From CAIQPV01 sp963719855 (GTDB lineage: Bacteria; Pseudomonadota; Gammaproteobacteria; Burkholderiales; Gallionellaceae), in the NCBI GenBank assembly GCA_963719855.1, contig CAVRDK010000003.1, forward strand, positions 124,001-188,000: DNA of 64,000 nucleotides, read 5' to 3'. The position numbers and the translations under genes are program-made. Below, in pieces: positions 24,043 to 33,127 of the stretch. Position 1 is the stretch's first letter. Each line of letters starts with the position of its first letter. The notes beneath the pieces were generated by a model that was given only the letters and a program-made list of their open reading frames with translations, ran no database searches and was not told the DNA's origin.

Positions 24043-24807
24043 TCACTTTCGAGCAATTTTCGCGCAGGCACTATGAAATCGAAGAGTTACAGCCTTGAAC
24101 CCAAAATTTGTAAGTTGTTGATCTGCTCGCTCAATGAGACTGCCTAGGAAATCAGATACGCCATTCAAGTAGCGCTGCATTTCGAGAGGAACATCTTCCA
24201 ACTTTTTCCCCTGATAATTGACGAAATAAGAGAAAGACATAAGGCGATTCCCAACAGCAGGATCATGCTTGATCGCATTGTTTAAGATACGGCATTCGTC
24301 TGCGTTTTGGAAGTTTTCGCAAGCCAACAAATCAATCCCGATTGTAGTAAATACGGTTACAATTTCATCCCAACGATATGGGCACTTAACGTCTTCGGGG
24401 GCGCAATTATCAGTGAGCGACTTATATCCTCGAAATACCTTACCCAGAAACTGTTCTGCAATCGCCCACAGACCAACAACTGTCATGTGATCGACGAAGT
24501 TAACGATTCGGTTGTTCTCGATATCCATGCCCATAACTGCAGAAATTGTCTTTGACTTCTGGTATTCCTCGAAGGATTCAATGTCGCCAGTGAATTTGAT
24601 GTTTTCAACACCAAGAGAGTCTAGCTTTACGTCAATGGATTCAATTTCTTTGTAGACGATCTGATGAATCCTGCAGAAGTCAAATAACCTCCAATAAAAC
24701 TCACTTTGAATCCCACTTAATGGGCCAAAAGCGTTGAACATTAAGGGGCCACCCAGCCGCAAAGGCGAGAACTGGGCGGCAGAATAAATTGGTTCGCGTA
24801 TGAACAT
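24043..24807 (-). CDS. Hypothetical protein, HEPN-like candidate
   Basis: This 254-residue helical protein has no signal peptide. The segment NADECRILNNAIKHDP near residue 165 has a basic-x-Asn-x-His spacing reminiscent of HEPN-type ribonuclease helices (R-x4-6-H is canonical; here the spacing is longer), so any HEPN link is tentative. It contains conserved-looking acidic and aromatic positions (VGLWAIAEQFLG). It lies 11 bp downstream of the frameshifted gene at 24819-25800, which has a cleaner RNxxxH motif, and the two are probably one operon. Neither is a family I can name. Location between two RIT elements suggests a defence or toxin function. Confidence 0.5.
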   Translation of the reverse strand: MFIREPIYSAAQFSPLRLGGPLMFNAFGPLSGIQSEFYWRLFDFCRIHQIVYKEIESIDVKLDSLGVENIKFTGDIESFEEYQKSKTISAVMGMDIENNRIVNFVDHMTVVGLWAIAEQFLGKVFRGYKSLTDNCAPEDVKCPYRWDEIVTVFTTIGIDLLACENFQNADECRILNNAIKHDPAVGNRLMSFSYFVNYQGKKLEDVPLEMQRYLNGVSDFLGSLIERADQQLTNFGFKAVTLRFHSACAKIARK

Positions 24808-24818
24808 GGTGTGATGGT

Positions 24819-25800
24819 CTAGCGTAAAGTTAACTGAAGGTGAGTCAACAACCTTCGCAAGGTGGCTAACTCCCTTTGTTGAAATTCGCTTATAACCGTG
24901 GGTAAGCGAAGGTTGATTTTGTCTTCCGCACTATAGAACAATGTCCTGTTTTTGAAGGCGGCAAACCGGCCTTCGCTGGAACGGTCTGGGAATAGAATGA
25001 ATTTCTCTACACATTTGCCACCCGAAACGACTTTGTAAGCCTTGGGCAGATCATCAAGTAGACCGTCATGAATGACATGGTTGCGAACACTTTCAACCTC
25101 AGTAAGAAACCTGCATTGTTCAAACAGTGTTCCCGTGACATCATTGAAAGCGACCTTCTTCCTGTCGCTATAAAGAGAATTCTTTGATGCTAATCTCGGG
25201 TAGGATGAAAAATCGCTTTTTAAATGCTCTATTTCTATGGATAACTTGGTGACGTAGTCGAGAAGACTATGCAACCGGATATATATGAATCCTAGGATTG
25301 CATGCAAATTGGTAACTGCCGGGGAAGTGACGTAACGTATACCATCAGGCTCATCTATCGGCGGGAAGAACAACTCATCAAGGTTTAAGGTGCGATAGAA
25401 CTCACCCTGCAGTTGCATGACCTCTTTACTGCATTCTTGAATTCCACTTACGAGCTTTCGGCAGTCATGAAGATACAAGGCTCTGTTAAATTCGCGATTA
25501 TCTTCGCGCTTGCCCACAAACGTTCCAAATGCCTCTTTCGACACCAGCGATTCCGAGTTCAAGCCAGCTGTTGAAAAGGTATTCCGGGGCCTGTCGGAGA
25601 AAGTTGTAGTAGTTATCCAACCCTGCAAAAAGCTTTGCTGCAAGCGCGTCATGAACCTGCACACATATGGCATCTATTTCGTATATGAGGTTCCCGGTAG
25701 TTGGATACCAAGCGCCCTGAGGATCACGAAAGAAGTATGTACCATTTTTATTTGATGGCTTTTCTACTGGCACGCCATCAGGAGACAGGAAATAGTTCAC
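24819..25800 (-). pseudogene. HEPN-like hypothetical gene broken by a frameshift
   Basis: A first frame (25800 to about 25550) encodes MNYFLSPDGVPVEKPSNKNG and continues to LFNSWLEL. A second frame takes over with ESLVSKEAFGTFVGKRED and runs to the stop at 24819. Joined by one base near 25550-25560, they give a protein of about 325 residues. The C-terminal part contains VESVRNHVIHDGLLDD, an RN-x3-H motif of the kind used as the active site of HEPN ribonucleases, in an otherwise helical protein. I infer an RNase or toxin-like role. The break is either decay or an assembly error. It is the upstream partner of the 24043 gene. Confidence 0.6.
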
Positions 25801-25919
25801 AGGCTTGCTGATCCTTCTGTCTAACGGCTAACCGTTATCCTTGAATGAATACTGCGCATTAGAATAGGCGTTCTAATATGTTTTGCGGTATTCATCCGGT
25901 GGCGGGAAAATTGCATGAT

Positions 25920-26996
25920 CTATTGCGTTATGAATGCAGTCGCCAATAAATCATTTCGAAGACTGATGAAAGAATCCAGCTTCAACTCGTATACCTGTTT
26001 AGCCCCATGTGTATGATCTTTTGGGTTACTAAATCGCAACGGTGTTGGATATATGATCTGGACGTCCCTCATAAAGGCCCGAAATATTCCGACGGCAACA
26101 GTCTGCATCTTGCTACCAGATGGTGAGATTACGAGACTATTAAACTCAGCCCATTGATTATATAAGTTCAACAATGACCGCAAACACTCAGCATAATCTA
26201 ACGTGCCTATTTCTAATTGCTGGTCGCCTACATCGTCGTTGATCATATTCAGCTGGCGTATTACCTCGGTTCGCCAGCCTAGTTCAGGAACAGGCGGTAC
26301 GCCATGAATTAATGTTGTTTTGGCAGGTTGGATAATTGATTTAACACTGAAGAACTGTGTTGGATTAAATGAAGGAAAAGCGATCAAACGGATAGGGGCA
26401 CGATTTAAATTTATTGACGATAACTCTGGAACAATCGCAAGGTCATAGACACCAACAGAAATGAACGACAAAATTGACGCAAAGTCATTGGCATGGGCAG
26501 AAAGTGTTGCATGCGCATCAGATTCGGAAGGGGGGTAGGTAACTGCCTCTGTGTACAGAATTGAGACGTTGAGTATATCAGCCCCTTGTTCCAAGAACCC
26601 AACGATTAGCTGGACGATTAGAAGTCGCGACATCCCTGAAATGTCAATATATAGGCGACATAGATCTGACGGCAAATGAGTTACAACACTGTCAAATATT
26701 GCTGACGGATTGCATCTGTCATATGCAATAGGAATATGCTGCCATCCAACATCTTCACAAAGCTGACTAATTTGTGGAAAGTGATTTTGATCTACTAACG
26801 GCGCATATTCAAAATCTAAAACGGTAATGCCGCTACTTTTGGCGGATGCAGCCATGTTTATGACGGTCATTGCACGATCTTCAAAACCTCCACAGACCAA
26901 GAGTACATCGCCAGGCTGCAATTTAAGTTGTTCAATTTTTTTCTGATCAGGCCAACGTGCGGCAAGAAGGCTACGATCAATCCGACCAGTATTCAT
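25920..26996 (-). CDS. Rossmann-like hypothetical protein, conflict operon gene 3
   Basis: The 358-residue protein begins with a beta-alpha-beta pattern: LQPGDVLLVCGGFEDRAMTVINMAA (CGGFEDRA at 35-42), then ITVLDFEY. A second strand-turn, RLYIDISGMSRLLIVQLI (DISGMSR at 118-124), follows. The [G]FE(D/E)R turn after a hydrophobic strand is seen in several uncharacterised defence-linked proteins, but I cannot attach a named family or activity. The C-terminal half is mixed. The ATG overlaps the stop of the kinase-ATPase gene by four bases (ATGA), so it is the third gene of a coupled operon with the methyltransferase at 29463. It may be a sensor or effector. Confidence 0.65.
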   Translation of the reverse strand: MNTGRIDRSLLAARWPDQKKIEQLKLQPGDVLLVCGGFEDRAMTVINMAASAKSSGITVLDFEYAPLVDQNHFPQISQLCEDVGWQHIPIAYDRCNPSAIFDSVVTHLPSDLCRLYIDISGMSRLLIVQLIVGFLEQGADILNVSILYTEAVTYPPSESDAHATLSAHANDFASILSFISVGVYDLAIVPELSSINLNRAPIRLIAFPSFNPTQFFSVKSIIQPAKTTLIHGVPPVPELGWRTEVIRQLNMINDDVGDQQLEIGTLDYAECLRSLLNLYNQWAEFNSLVISPSGSKMQTVAVGIFRAFMRDVQIIYPTPLRFSNPKDHTHGAKQVYELKLDSFISLRNDLLATAFITQ

Positions 26997-29470
26997 TCAC
27001 CATTACCCTGCGCATGGAAATCTAAAGTATGCTGAATACTATCCGCTTCCTCATAATCGTCTGAAACCTCACTCTTGAGGATCTTTCTGTTCTCAAAAGC
27101 TCTCGGGTTCAAAATCAATTCACGAAAGTCTTCCACCCCCATCAATAGGGAATCTCTGCGGCTAAATGTAAGATTAAAATGAGGAATGAGAAATCTCCTC
27201 AAAAACAAACGTGGCACAACTTGTCCGGAAAAACTTTTCCCCCGAGGATCTTGGATGAAAACAGAGTATCTTATAAGGTCATCATAAATTTCCTTTGCTT
27301 CCCCCACGAAAACAGGTGATTCTCGCAACTCGATCCTTGACGCCTGATGGCGAGGTCTGCTGCCTTCATTCTTTGAGTGCTTATATTTGATGTATGAATT
27401 TGCAACATTGCCAAAGGACGTCACAATTTGGCGCAAGCGTTCACCATTTGCTCCGCTGTCCGCCAAGCTATTTAGGAAATCGCCGGCATGCGTTCGTATG
27501 GCCTTATTTTGAGTGATGGGCGTTAATTTTGGAGTAACGCTTACTACCTTTAAACCCTCCAAGCCGCCTGCTTCGGAAACCATTTTTCTGGCTAACGTTA
27601 TTAATTGATGAATATCACCGCTGCACATCGAACTGAACGTTTTTCTCCCCCACCAAACAGTTTTTTCACCGTCTGCAATTTTATTTGCTATTTCGTTTGC
27701 CGATATTGATTCACCATCACCAATCAACTCGGATAGATTTGACACTGGATAATCTTGGACAGATTTAAATCTTCTCACAAAGACATCATCAAGAAACTCA
27801 AGTTTTCGTGTTTTGTCTCCGTCCAAATATGTGAGACCAAGATTCAGTACTTCGAATTCTCTGCCCTCAACGTAAGCCTTTCCATCAATATCCGATGCGG
27901 CATAGGAAATCGGACTTTCCGTCGCCATTTTAAAGAAGCAAAACTCATTTCTTTGCATCAATAATCGATTCAAATTTTGCTGAAGCGCCTCAGAAATGTG
28001 AGGCATTGAATAGTCATCAATGAAGCAAAAGAATGGCTTTCCAGAGAGAATTTGAATTTCTTTCTGCAGTAACTCACAAATAAGTAACAACGTATCTGGG
28101 CCATATAATTGATGAGTTATATTTTGCTCAGGATTGCGATGTTTGCTGACTGCGTATTGGCATTCCTTTGTAAGTGCCGCAATTAGCGATTCAAAGCTAT
28201 CTGCATTTGGTAGCGCTGGACGTTTTAGAGATAACTGCTCCCACAACGTTCTGCTGACCCCTGCTTCCTTATAAGTGGCAACATCTCCACTTTTTACTAG
28301 CTTTTGCAACGTATCCAAGATTTCCACAAGCAATCGCGCAACTAGATAATGAAGTGGTAAATCAATAGCCTCAGGCCGCTGCGGCATTTTATAGCGAGGA
28401 AACTTAAAATAAAGGTCATTACAGTGATAATAGATTCCTACATATCCCCGAGAAATATGGGAGTTCGTCGTAGATTCATCCTGTATTTGCTGTTTATAGC
28501 TAAGGCTGCGGAACACGGTGCTCTTTCCGCACCCACGCGGACCTGTTACAACCAAATTATTGGCACTTTCAATTTCAGAAATTCCAAGAAATTTATTAGA
28601 ATAAAGAGCGTGTAACAACGAATGTTGCTGCCCAATTTGTTCGCAACTCAAATAATCAAAAGGTGTGAGGAGAGAGGAATTTTCGATACTTAACTGCCTG
28701 GCTTCATATTCATTCTCAATTTGCTCTAAGCGCTCAAGCAACTTGCCAGGATCTCTTGCCAAAGGATCACGGGTACAATCTTTTTCTATCAGATGCTTGG
28801 TCTTAAAATGATCATTCAAAATATTGAAACTATATTTGTCTGCTGGCGATATTTGTTGATAGTCAATACATTCCAACAATTCTCCCAAGACCCGAGCTAA
28901 TTGATCAAAGTCATCAGTCAATTTGGCGCCGCTAGTAACCCCCCCGATGCCAAAATCGGTAACCCTAAATTCTTCGGTGGAATTTCGCTGAAATTCTGAT
29001 GGTTTCGTAACTAATATATTTCTAGAGTGAAAATCCCCGTGTTCAATTTCACGTTTCCCCAACTCATAGAACAGGTCAAGCATTTCATGCAAAAAAGATT
29101 TGATAAATGAAATCGTAATTTGGCTCTTATTCCGCCTAATAAATTCATGGAGAGATTCGCCCTCTACAAAATCATACTTCAATATCACTAGGCCTTTTTC
29201 TTTGCGCCAATCAAAGTAACCACGACAATGCACTACGGAGGGATGCTGGAGTGCATTTGCTTTTCGAGGCTCAATCGCCCAATTATCGCCAGGGGCCAAA
29301 TTATCACTCGGGATAATCTTGTATGCAGCTGACTGCCTCAGCGTTTCAGAATAGCCAAGAAATACAAGAGCGTTACATCCGCGACCAATGAACTTAACGA
29401 GACGGAAATCACCGTCATCCTTAATAGGCATGTTGATAAATTGATCTATAGACGGCAATTCTTTAAGCAT
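26993..29470 (-). CDS. Protein kinase-ATPase fusion, conflict operon gene 2
   Basis: The 825-residue protein joins two signalling modules. Residues 1-260 are a Ser/Thr-kinase-like domain: glycine loop IGRGCNALVFLG (28-39), invariant Lys51 in AAYKIIP, catalytic loop HGDFHSRN (144-151) and DFG in VTDFGIG (172-174). Residues about 270-560 form a P-loop ATPase with Walker A GPRGCGKST (310-318) and Walker B FFCFIDD (480-486), of the AAA+/STAND or ORC/Cdc6-like kind. The C-terminal 260 residues are unassigned. It overlaps the methyltransferase gene by 8 bp and the Rossmann gene by 4 bp. I infer that it senses invasion through the ATPase and signals by phosphorylation. Confidence 0.8.
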   Translation of the reverse strand: MLKELPSIDQFINMPIKDDGDFRLVKFIGRGCNALVFLGYSETLRQSAAYKIIPSDNLAPGDNWAIEPRKANALQHPSVVHCRGYFDWRKEKGLVILKYDFVEGESLHEFIRRNKSQITISFIKSFLHEMLDLFYELGKREIEHGDFHSRNILVTKPSEFQRNSTEEFRVTDFGIGGVTSGAKLTDDFDQLARVLGELLECIDYQQISPADKYSFNILNDHFKTKHLIEKDCTRDPLARDPGKLLERLEQIENEYEARQLSIENSSLLTPFDYLSCEQIGQQHSLLHALYSNKFLGISEIESANNLVVTGPRGCGKSTVFRSLSYKQQIQDESTTNSHISRGYVGIYYHCNDLYFKFPRYKMPQRPEAIDLPLHYLVARLLVEILDTLQKLVKSGDVATYKEAGVSRTLWEQLSLKRPALPNADSFESLIAALTKECQYAVSKHRNPEQNITHQLYGPDTLLLICELLQKEIQILSGKPFFCFIDDYSMPHISEALQQNLNRLLMQRNEFCFFKMATESPISYAASDIDGKAYVEGREFEVLNLGLTYLDGDKTRKLEFLDDVFVRRFKSVQDYPVSNLSELIGDGESISANEIANKIADGEKTVWWGRKTFSSMCSGDIHQLITLARKMVSEAGGLEGLKVVSVTPKLTPITQNKAIRTHAGDFLNSLADSGANGERLRQIVTSFGNVANSYIKYKHSKNEGSRPRHQASRIELRESPVFVGEAKEIYDDLIRYSVFIQDPRGKSFSGQVVPRLFLRRFLIPHFNLTFSRRDSLLMGVEDFRELILNPRAFENRKILKSEVSDDYEEADSIQHTLDFHAQGNGE

Positions 29471-30689
29471 TATTATTCTGAAAAATTAGGAAATTTTCTG
29501 TTCGAACGCCTCGACAATCTCGTCTTGCGCGACGTATGTCAGGAATGTTATTAGCCACGGTTTGTATCAGACGCAACTCCGGAGCATATGATTTGAATAT
29601 GTCCTGCACGCATATAGACAGAGGATACTTCGCTTCACCGCGAGTTTTGTCTCCAACGATGACTATGCAGAAGCCGTTTGGTATGAGGCTTTTCACCACT
29701 TGTTGAGAAAAAGACTTCATTAATGCCTGAAAGCCATCTCGTTGTTGAGATGGCGCACTGTCAATCAGTTCTGCTTTCGCGTTATCTATAAACCATAATC
29801 TCAAACGATTGTCTCGGCCGTAATCCAGTGCGTTCATATATGGTGGGCTTGTTATAATGCAATCAATCCCTTTCGGAAGAGTAACATTTTCGGCATTTCC
29901 TTCAACAAAGGAATACTGATTGCTGGTAACAACGAAATCCTTCCGCTTATAGGAACGCTCGATCTTCGCAGTCAAACGTGGCTCAAGAGCCCTGTATTGG
30001 TATAGCTCAGGGAATTCAGCTTTCGGGAATTTCTTATCCCTCAAGTAGGGGGTTAAATGACTGCTTGGGTATGACAGGAAACCAGGGCGCTGATGATGAA
30101 GAATTCCTAACATGCATGCAAGTGAAAAAACATCATGTTGCTCTTGGCACTCTTTAGCAAAATTTATAACCTCACGAAGCGTCTGTGGATGAAAGAAATT
30201 TTTGACCCAGGCTGGGATCTTGCGCCTGTCAGGAGTAGGTCTTAATGCTGCAGCAGCAAGTCGAACCCTTGCTCGAGCCAAAGCTTCATCTAGCGTAACC
30301 GGTGCCGATAATTTTGCCCGCGAAAGAAGAGTCGCATAGGGGCTACTATCAACACCAAATGTGCGACGACCTAACCGAACGGCTTCGAGTAAAACAGTGC
30401 CGCTACCAGCAAAAACATCCGCAACGAGACCGCCAGGGGGGGAGAAATTGAGAATCAAATCTTGGGCTATTGAACTTTTTAGCTTCCCAATATAGGGCGA
30501 TAGCTGATGTAGAGTGCTCTCAGTATTCGTGCAGGATTTTTCCCAAGCAAGGGATAGGCGTGACAATTTCTCTTCGACATAAACGCCTTTTTGCTCAACC
30601 TCTGACATTCCTTCACTGAAGGTAGGAGGGGTAACGGCGACGGCTTTCAATGCGTCACCAAATAATTTTGAACTAATTAATTCAGTCAT
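29463..30689 (-). CDS. DNA amino-methyltransferase (N4/N6 type), conflict operon gene 1
   Basis: The protein has the S-adenosylmethionine site first: GGLVADVFAGSGTVLLEAVRLGRRTFGVD (motif I DVFAGSG at about 91-97). The catalytic motif IV is TSPPYMNALDYGRDNRLRLWF (TSPPY at 280-284), giving the alpha/beta order of amino-methyltransferases. A TSPPY rather than DPPY core is usual for N4-cytosine enzymes, though not decisive. An insert of about 150 residues between the motifs may hold target recognition. GTG 30698 would add three residues; I chose ATG 30689. It is the first gene of a three-gene coupled operon. It may mark self DNA for the kinase-ATPase downstream. Confidence 0.85.
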   Translation of the reverse strand: MTELISSKLFGDALKAVAVTPPTFSEGMSEVEQKGVYVEEKLSRLSLAWEKSCTNTESTLHQLSPYIGKLKSSIAQDLILNFSPPGGLVADVFAGSGTVLLEAVRLGRRTFGVDSSPYATLLSRAKLSAPVTLDEALARARVRLAAAALRPTPDRRKIPAWVKNFFHPQTLREVINFAKECQEQHDVFSLACMLGILHHQRPGFLSYPSSHLTPYLRDKKFPKAEFPELYQYRALEPRLTAKIERSYKRKDFVVTSNQYSFVEGNAENVTLPKGIDCIITSPPYMNALDYGRDNRLRLWFIDNAKAELIDSAPSQQRDGFQALMKSFSQQVVKSLIPNGFCIVIVGDKTRGEAKYPLSICVQDIFKSYAPELRLIQTVANNIPDIRRARRDCRGVRTENFLIFQNNNA

Positions 30690-31042
30690 GTTTAACACAG
30701 GGAGAATCTATATATTCTTAATTGTTCCAAAAATAGTGCCATCCTTAAATAGTGGCATGATTCTAACTCTTATTATCATCCTGACCTAGTATTCATAGCT
30801 GTTCACTGGTCGTTTGGGTTAAAAATTGGCCTTGATTCTAGAAGCGGACATTTTGGCGGGCTGATCCGATAGCATTTTCATAAAATAACCACCGTCCGCA
30901 ATGGCCGATTTGGGGACCACTCAAACCTGATTTTTGTTATCAAAATGGATGTCCGAAGTTATGCAACTATCGGACATGAAATCGAGCATAGACTTTCTCT
31001 CCGTTATGACTCTTGATAACCCTTATGCACAGCTTCACATAA
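30690..31042. other. Promoter region of the conflict operon and left flank of RIT2
   Basis: No gene is visible. The leftward promoter for the methyltransferase operon must lie here, and the segment around 30710-30800 is AT-rich, but I could not settle on -35/-10 boxes. At 31017-31027 an 11-bp arm (TAACCCTTATG) pairs with 31038-31048 across 10 bases. This hairpin has the same size and position relative to the element as the one at the left end of RIT1. Confidence 0.4.
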
Positions 31043-31076
31043 GGGTTATTATGCACAGTTCTCGATTATGTGAAGT
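31043..31076. repeat. RIT2 left terminal inverted repeat
   Basis: Exact reverse complement of 34199-34232. It overlaps by six bases the right arm of the hairpin that straddles the boundary. Confidence 0.9.
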
Positions 31077-31196
31077 TTCGGAACTGATTGCGCTGAGAGT
31101 CTGACTGCAAGAGGCATTGCAGGGTTTGATGCAAATGTAAGCTGGACATAATTTCTGCGGTGGTCTGAAGTAGCAGTCCCACTTCAGGAGACCATT

Positions 31197-32156
31197 ATGA
31201 ACCAGACTACTACGCATCGTGCCGCGTCAGATGCACGAGAATCATCAGCATATTCAGATCACATTTCAGAGGAACTACACCGCTACGAAGAGCACCTGCG
31301 CGATGTGAGAGGGTTGGTAGAAGCCTACTGCCGACAACAGGCTCGCATCGTACGATGTTTGCTTCATAAGAAATTCGCCGATCGACCGATCAACATTACC
31401 GAACTGAGAGCTGAAGATGTTCGGCGCTTTCTAGCCAATCAGTTGGATGCTCTTCGAACCCCTTCCAACGCATTACAATTGGCCTCGGCATTGCGTAGCT
31501 ACTTTCGTTATCGGGCGACTTGTGGTGATCAGGTGGATAAGCTAACAGCCGCCGTCTCAAGCCCGGCCCATTGGAAGCTGGCCTCATTGCCGCGCGCCCT
31601 CAAGCCCGAAGAAGCCGAACGCTTACTGAATTCCTTCACTGTCAACTTGCGATTTCAGAAACGTGGCTACGCAATTGTGCGCTGCGCATTAGACATGGGA
31701 TTGAGGGCTGGCGAAATCGCTCATCTCATGATCAACGACATTGACTGGCGTGCAGGCACGGTAATGCTGCGCGGGACGAAATCGCTACGGCAGGACATCA
31801 TGCCATTGCCGATGGAAACCGGACAGGCACTTGCCGATTATCTGCAACATGAGCGACCTGCCAACCAGAACCCCGCCATCTTCGTCCGGCAAATGAAAGG
31901 GCGAGACTACCCCATCACATCAACGGCGATACAGAAGGTGATCAAGCGTGCCTGCCTCCGTGTTGATTTGCCCCACACCAGCGCACATTCACTTCGACAT
32001 ACCCTGGCGTGTCGCCTTGTTGAGAGCGGTAGTTCGCTCAAGGAAGTTGCTGATCTGCTGCGTCACCGGTCGCTGACCACCACCCTGATTTACGCCAAGC
32101 TCGACACACCGAAGCTGTTGGCTGTCGCACTGCCGTGGCCGGGGAGCAAATTATGA
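31197..32156 (+). CDS. RIT2 tyrosine recombinase A
   Basis: The 319-residue recombinase is homologous to the first gene of RIT1. Catalytic positions: Arg in CALDMGLRAGEIAHLMINDID, Lys in LRGTKSLRQDIMPL, H-x-x-R in SLRHTLACRLVESG, His in DLLRHRSLTTT and Tyr in LIYAKLDTPK. The N-terminal 110 residues form the core-binding domain (HRYEEHLRDVRGLVEAY). ATG 31197 has CAGGAG upstream. The stop overlaps the start of B (ATGA at 32153-32156). The protein probably works only with B and C, since RIT elements keep all three genes together. Confidence 0.93.
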   Translation: MNQTTTHRAASDARESSAYSDHISEELHRYEEHLRDVRGLVEAYCRQQARIVRCLLHKKFADRPINITELRAEDVRRFLANQLDALRTPSNALQLASALRSYFRYRATCGDQVDKLTAAVSSPAHWKLASLPRALKPEEAERLLNSFTVNLRFQKRGYAIVRCALDMGLRAGEIAHLMINDIDWRAGTVMLRGTKSLRQDIMPLPMETGQALADYLQHERPANQNPAIFVRQMKGRDYPITSTAIQKVIKRACLRVDLPHTSAHSLRHTLACRLVESGSSLKEVADLLRHRSLTTTLIYAKLDTPKLLAVALPWPGSKL

Positions 32157-33127
32157 GTGCGCACATCAGCTTGCAAAGAAGAGTCAATGACTATCTTGCG
32201 GAACGCCGCCGTCTTGGTTTCGTGTTGCACTCACAGGACACATTTCTGACTGGATTTGCGCGCTTTGTAGCCAGCCGCCATCATCGTGGGCCACTGACGG
32301 TCGAACTCATGGCCGACTGGATACGTCAGTGCAAAGATGGGCAAGGTACATCAGGAACTTGGGCTCGCAGTCTAAGGAAGTTGCGATCATTTATACGCTA
32401 CCTGAAACAGTTCGAACCGGATACCGAGATGCCAGATGAAGCTATCTTTGGGCCGGTACCCGGTCGCGTGGCACCGCATATTTACCATGAGGATGAGATC
32501 GTCGAATTGCTCACGGCGGCTCGCCGGCTTGGACCGCACGGTAGTTTGCGTCCGAAGACCTTCGAGACTTTGTTCGGTCTGATGGCATCAACCGGACTGC
32601 GTGTCTCTGAGGCGATTCACTTACATGATGGTGATGTCGATCTCAAGCATGGGTTGCTGACCATCCGGCAAACCAAATTCGCCAAGTCTCGCCAGTTGCC
32701 TTTGCACCCGAGTACCGTCACTGCGTTGAGGCATTACCGCCGACAGCGTGCGCGGTACGTTACCACTACAGCTTACAGCCCGTTTCTTATCAGTAGTCGT
32801 GGCAGGGGCCTTGGGCAACCGCTCGGGCAACGTCAGGCTCATCGCATATTCAACGCGCTACGTGACAGCTTGGGTTGGGAGAATCGTGGTGCCCATGCAG
32901 CACCACGGCTTCATGATCTGCGCCACACCTTTGCCGTCAGGCGCATGTTGCTCTGGTATGCGGATGGCACCGACATCGATCGAATGATGCTGGCGCTATC
33001 AACCTACCTGGGGCACACCAAGATCGTCTACACCTACTGGTATCTCACAGCGGTCCCGGAATTGATGGCCTTGGCCGGTGGTAAGTTCGAGCGTTTCGCC
33101 AACATCGAAGGAGATAGCGATGAGTAA
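32153..33127 (+). CDS. RIT2 tyrosine recombinase B
   Basis: The 324-residue protein starts at ATG 32153 (MSAHISLQRRVNDYLAERRR), overlapping gene A by four bases; a longer frame from 32135 would sit inside gene A. Catalytic residues: Arg in STGLRVSEAIHLHDGD, Lys in TIRQTKFAKSRQLPL, H-x-x-R in RLHDLRHTFAVRRM, His in YLGHTKIVYTYWYL with its Tyr. It is the intact counterpart of the frameshifted gene at 21883 and shows where that copy is broken. It ends 8 bp inside gene C. Confidence 0.93.
   Translation: MSAHISLQRRVNDYLAERRRLGFVLHSQDTFLTGFARFVASRHHRGPLTVELMADWIRQCKDGQGTSGTWARSLRKLRSFIRYLKQFEPDTEMPDEAIFGPVPGRVAPHIYHEDEIVELLTAARRLGPHGSLRPKTFETLFGLMASTGLRVSEAIHLHDGDVDLKHGLLTIRQTKFAKSRQLPLHPSTVTALRHYRRQRARYVTTTAYSPFLISSRGRGLGQPLGQRQAHRIFNALRDSLGWENRGAHAAPRLHDLRHTFAVRRMLLWYADGTDIDRMMLALSTYLGHTKIVYTYWYLTAVPELMALAGGKFERFANIEGDSDE

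Noticed and set aside
24269..24555. Plus-strand frames over the 24043 gene
   Set aside because: No ribosome sites and antisense to a longer, better frame.
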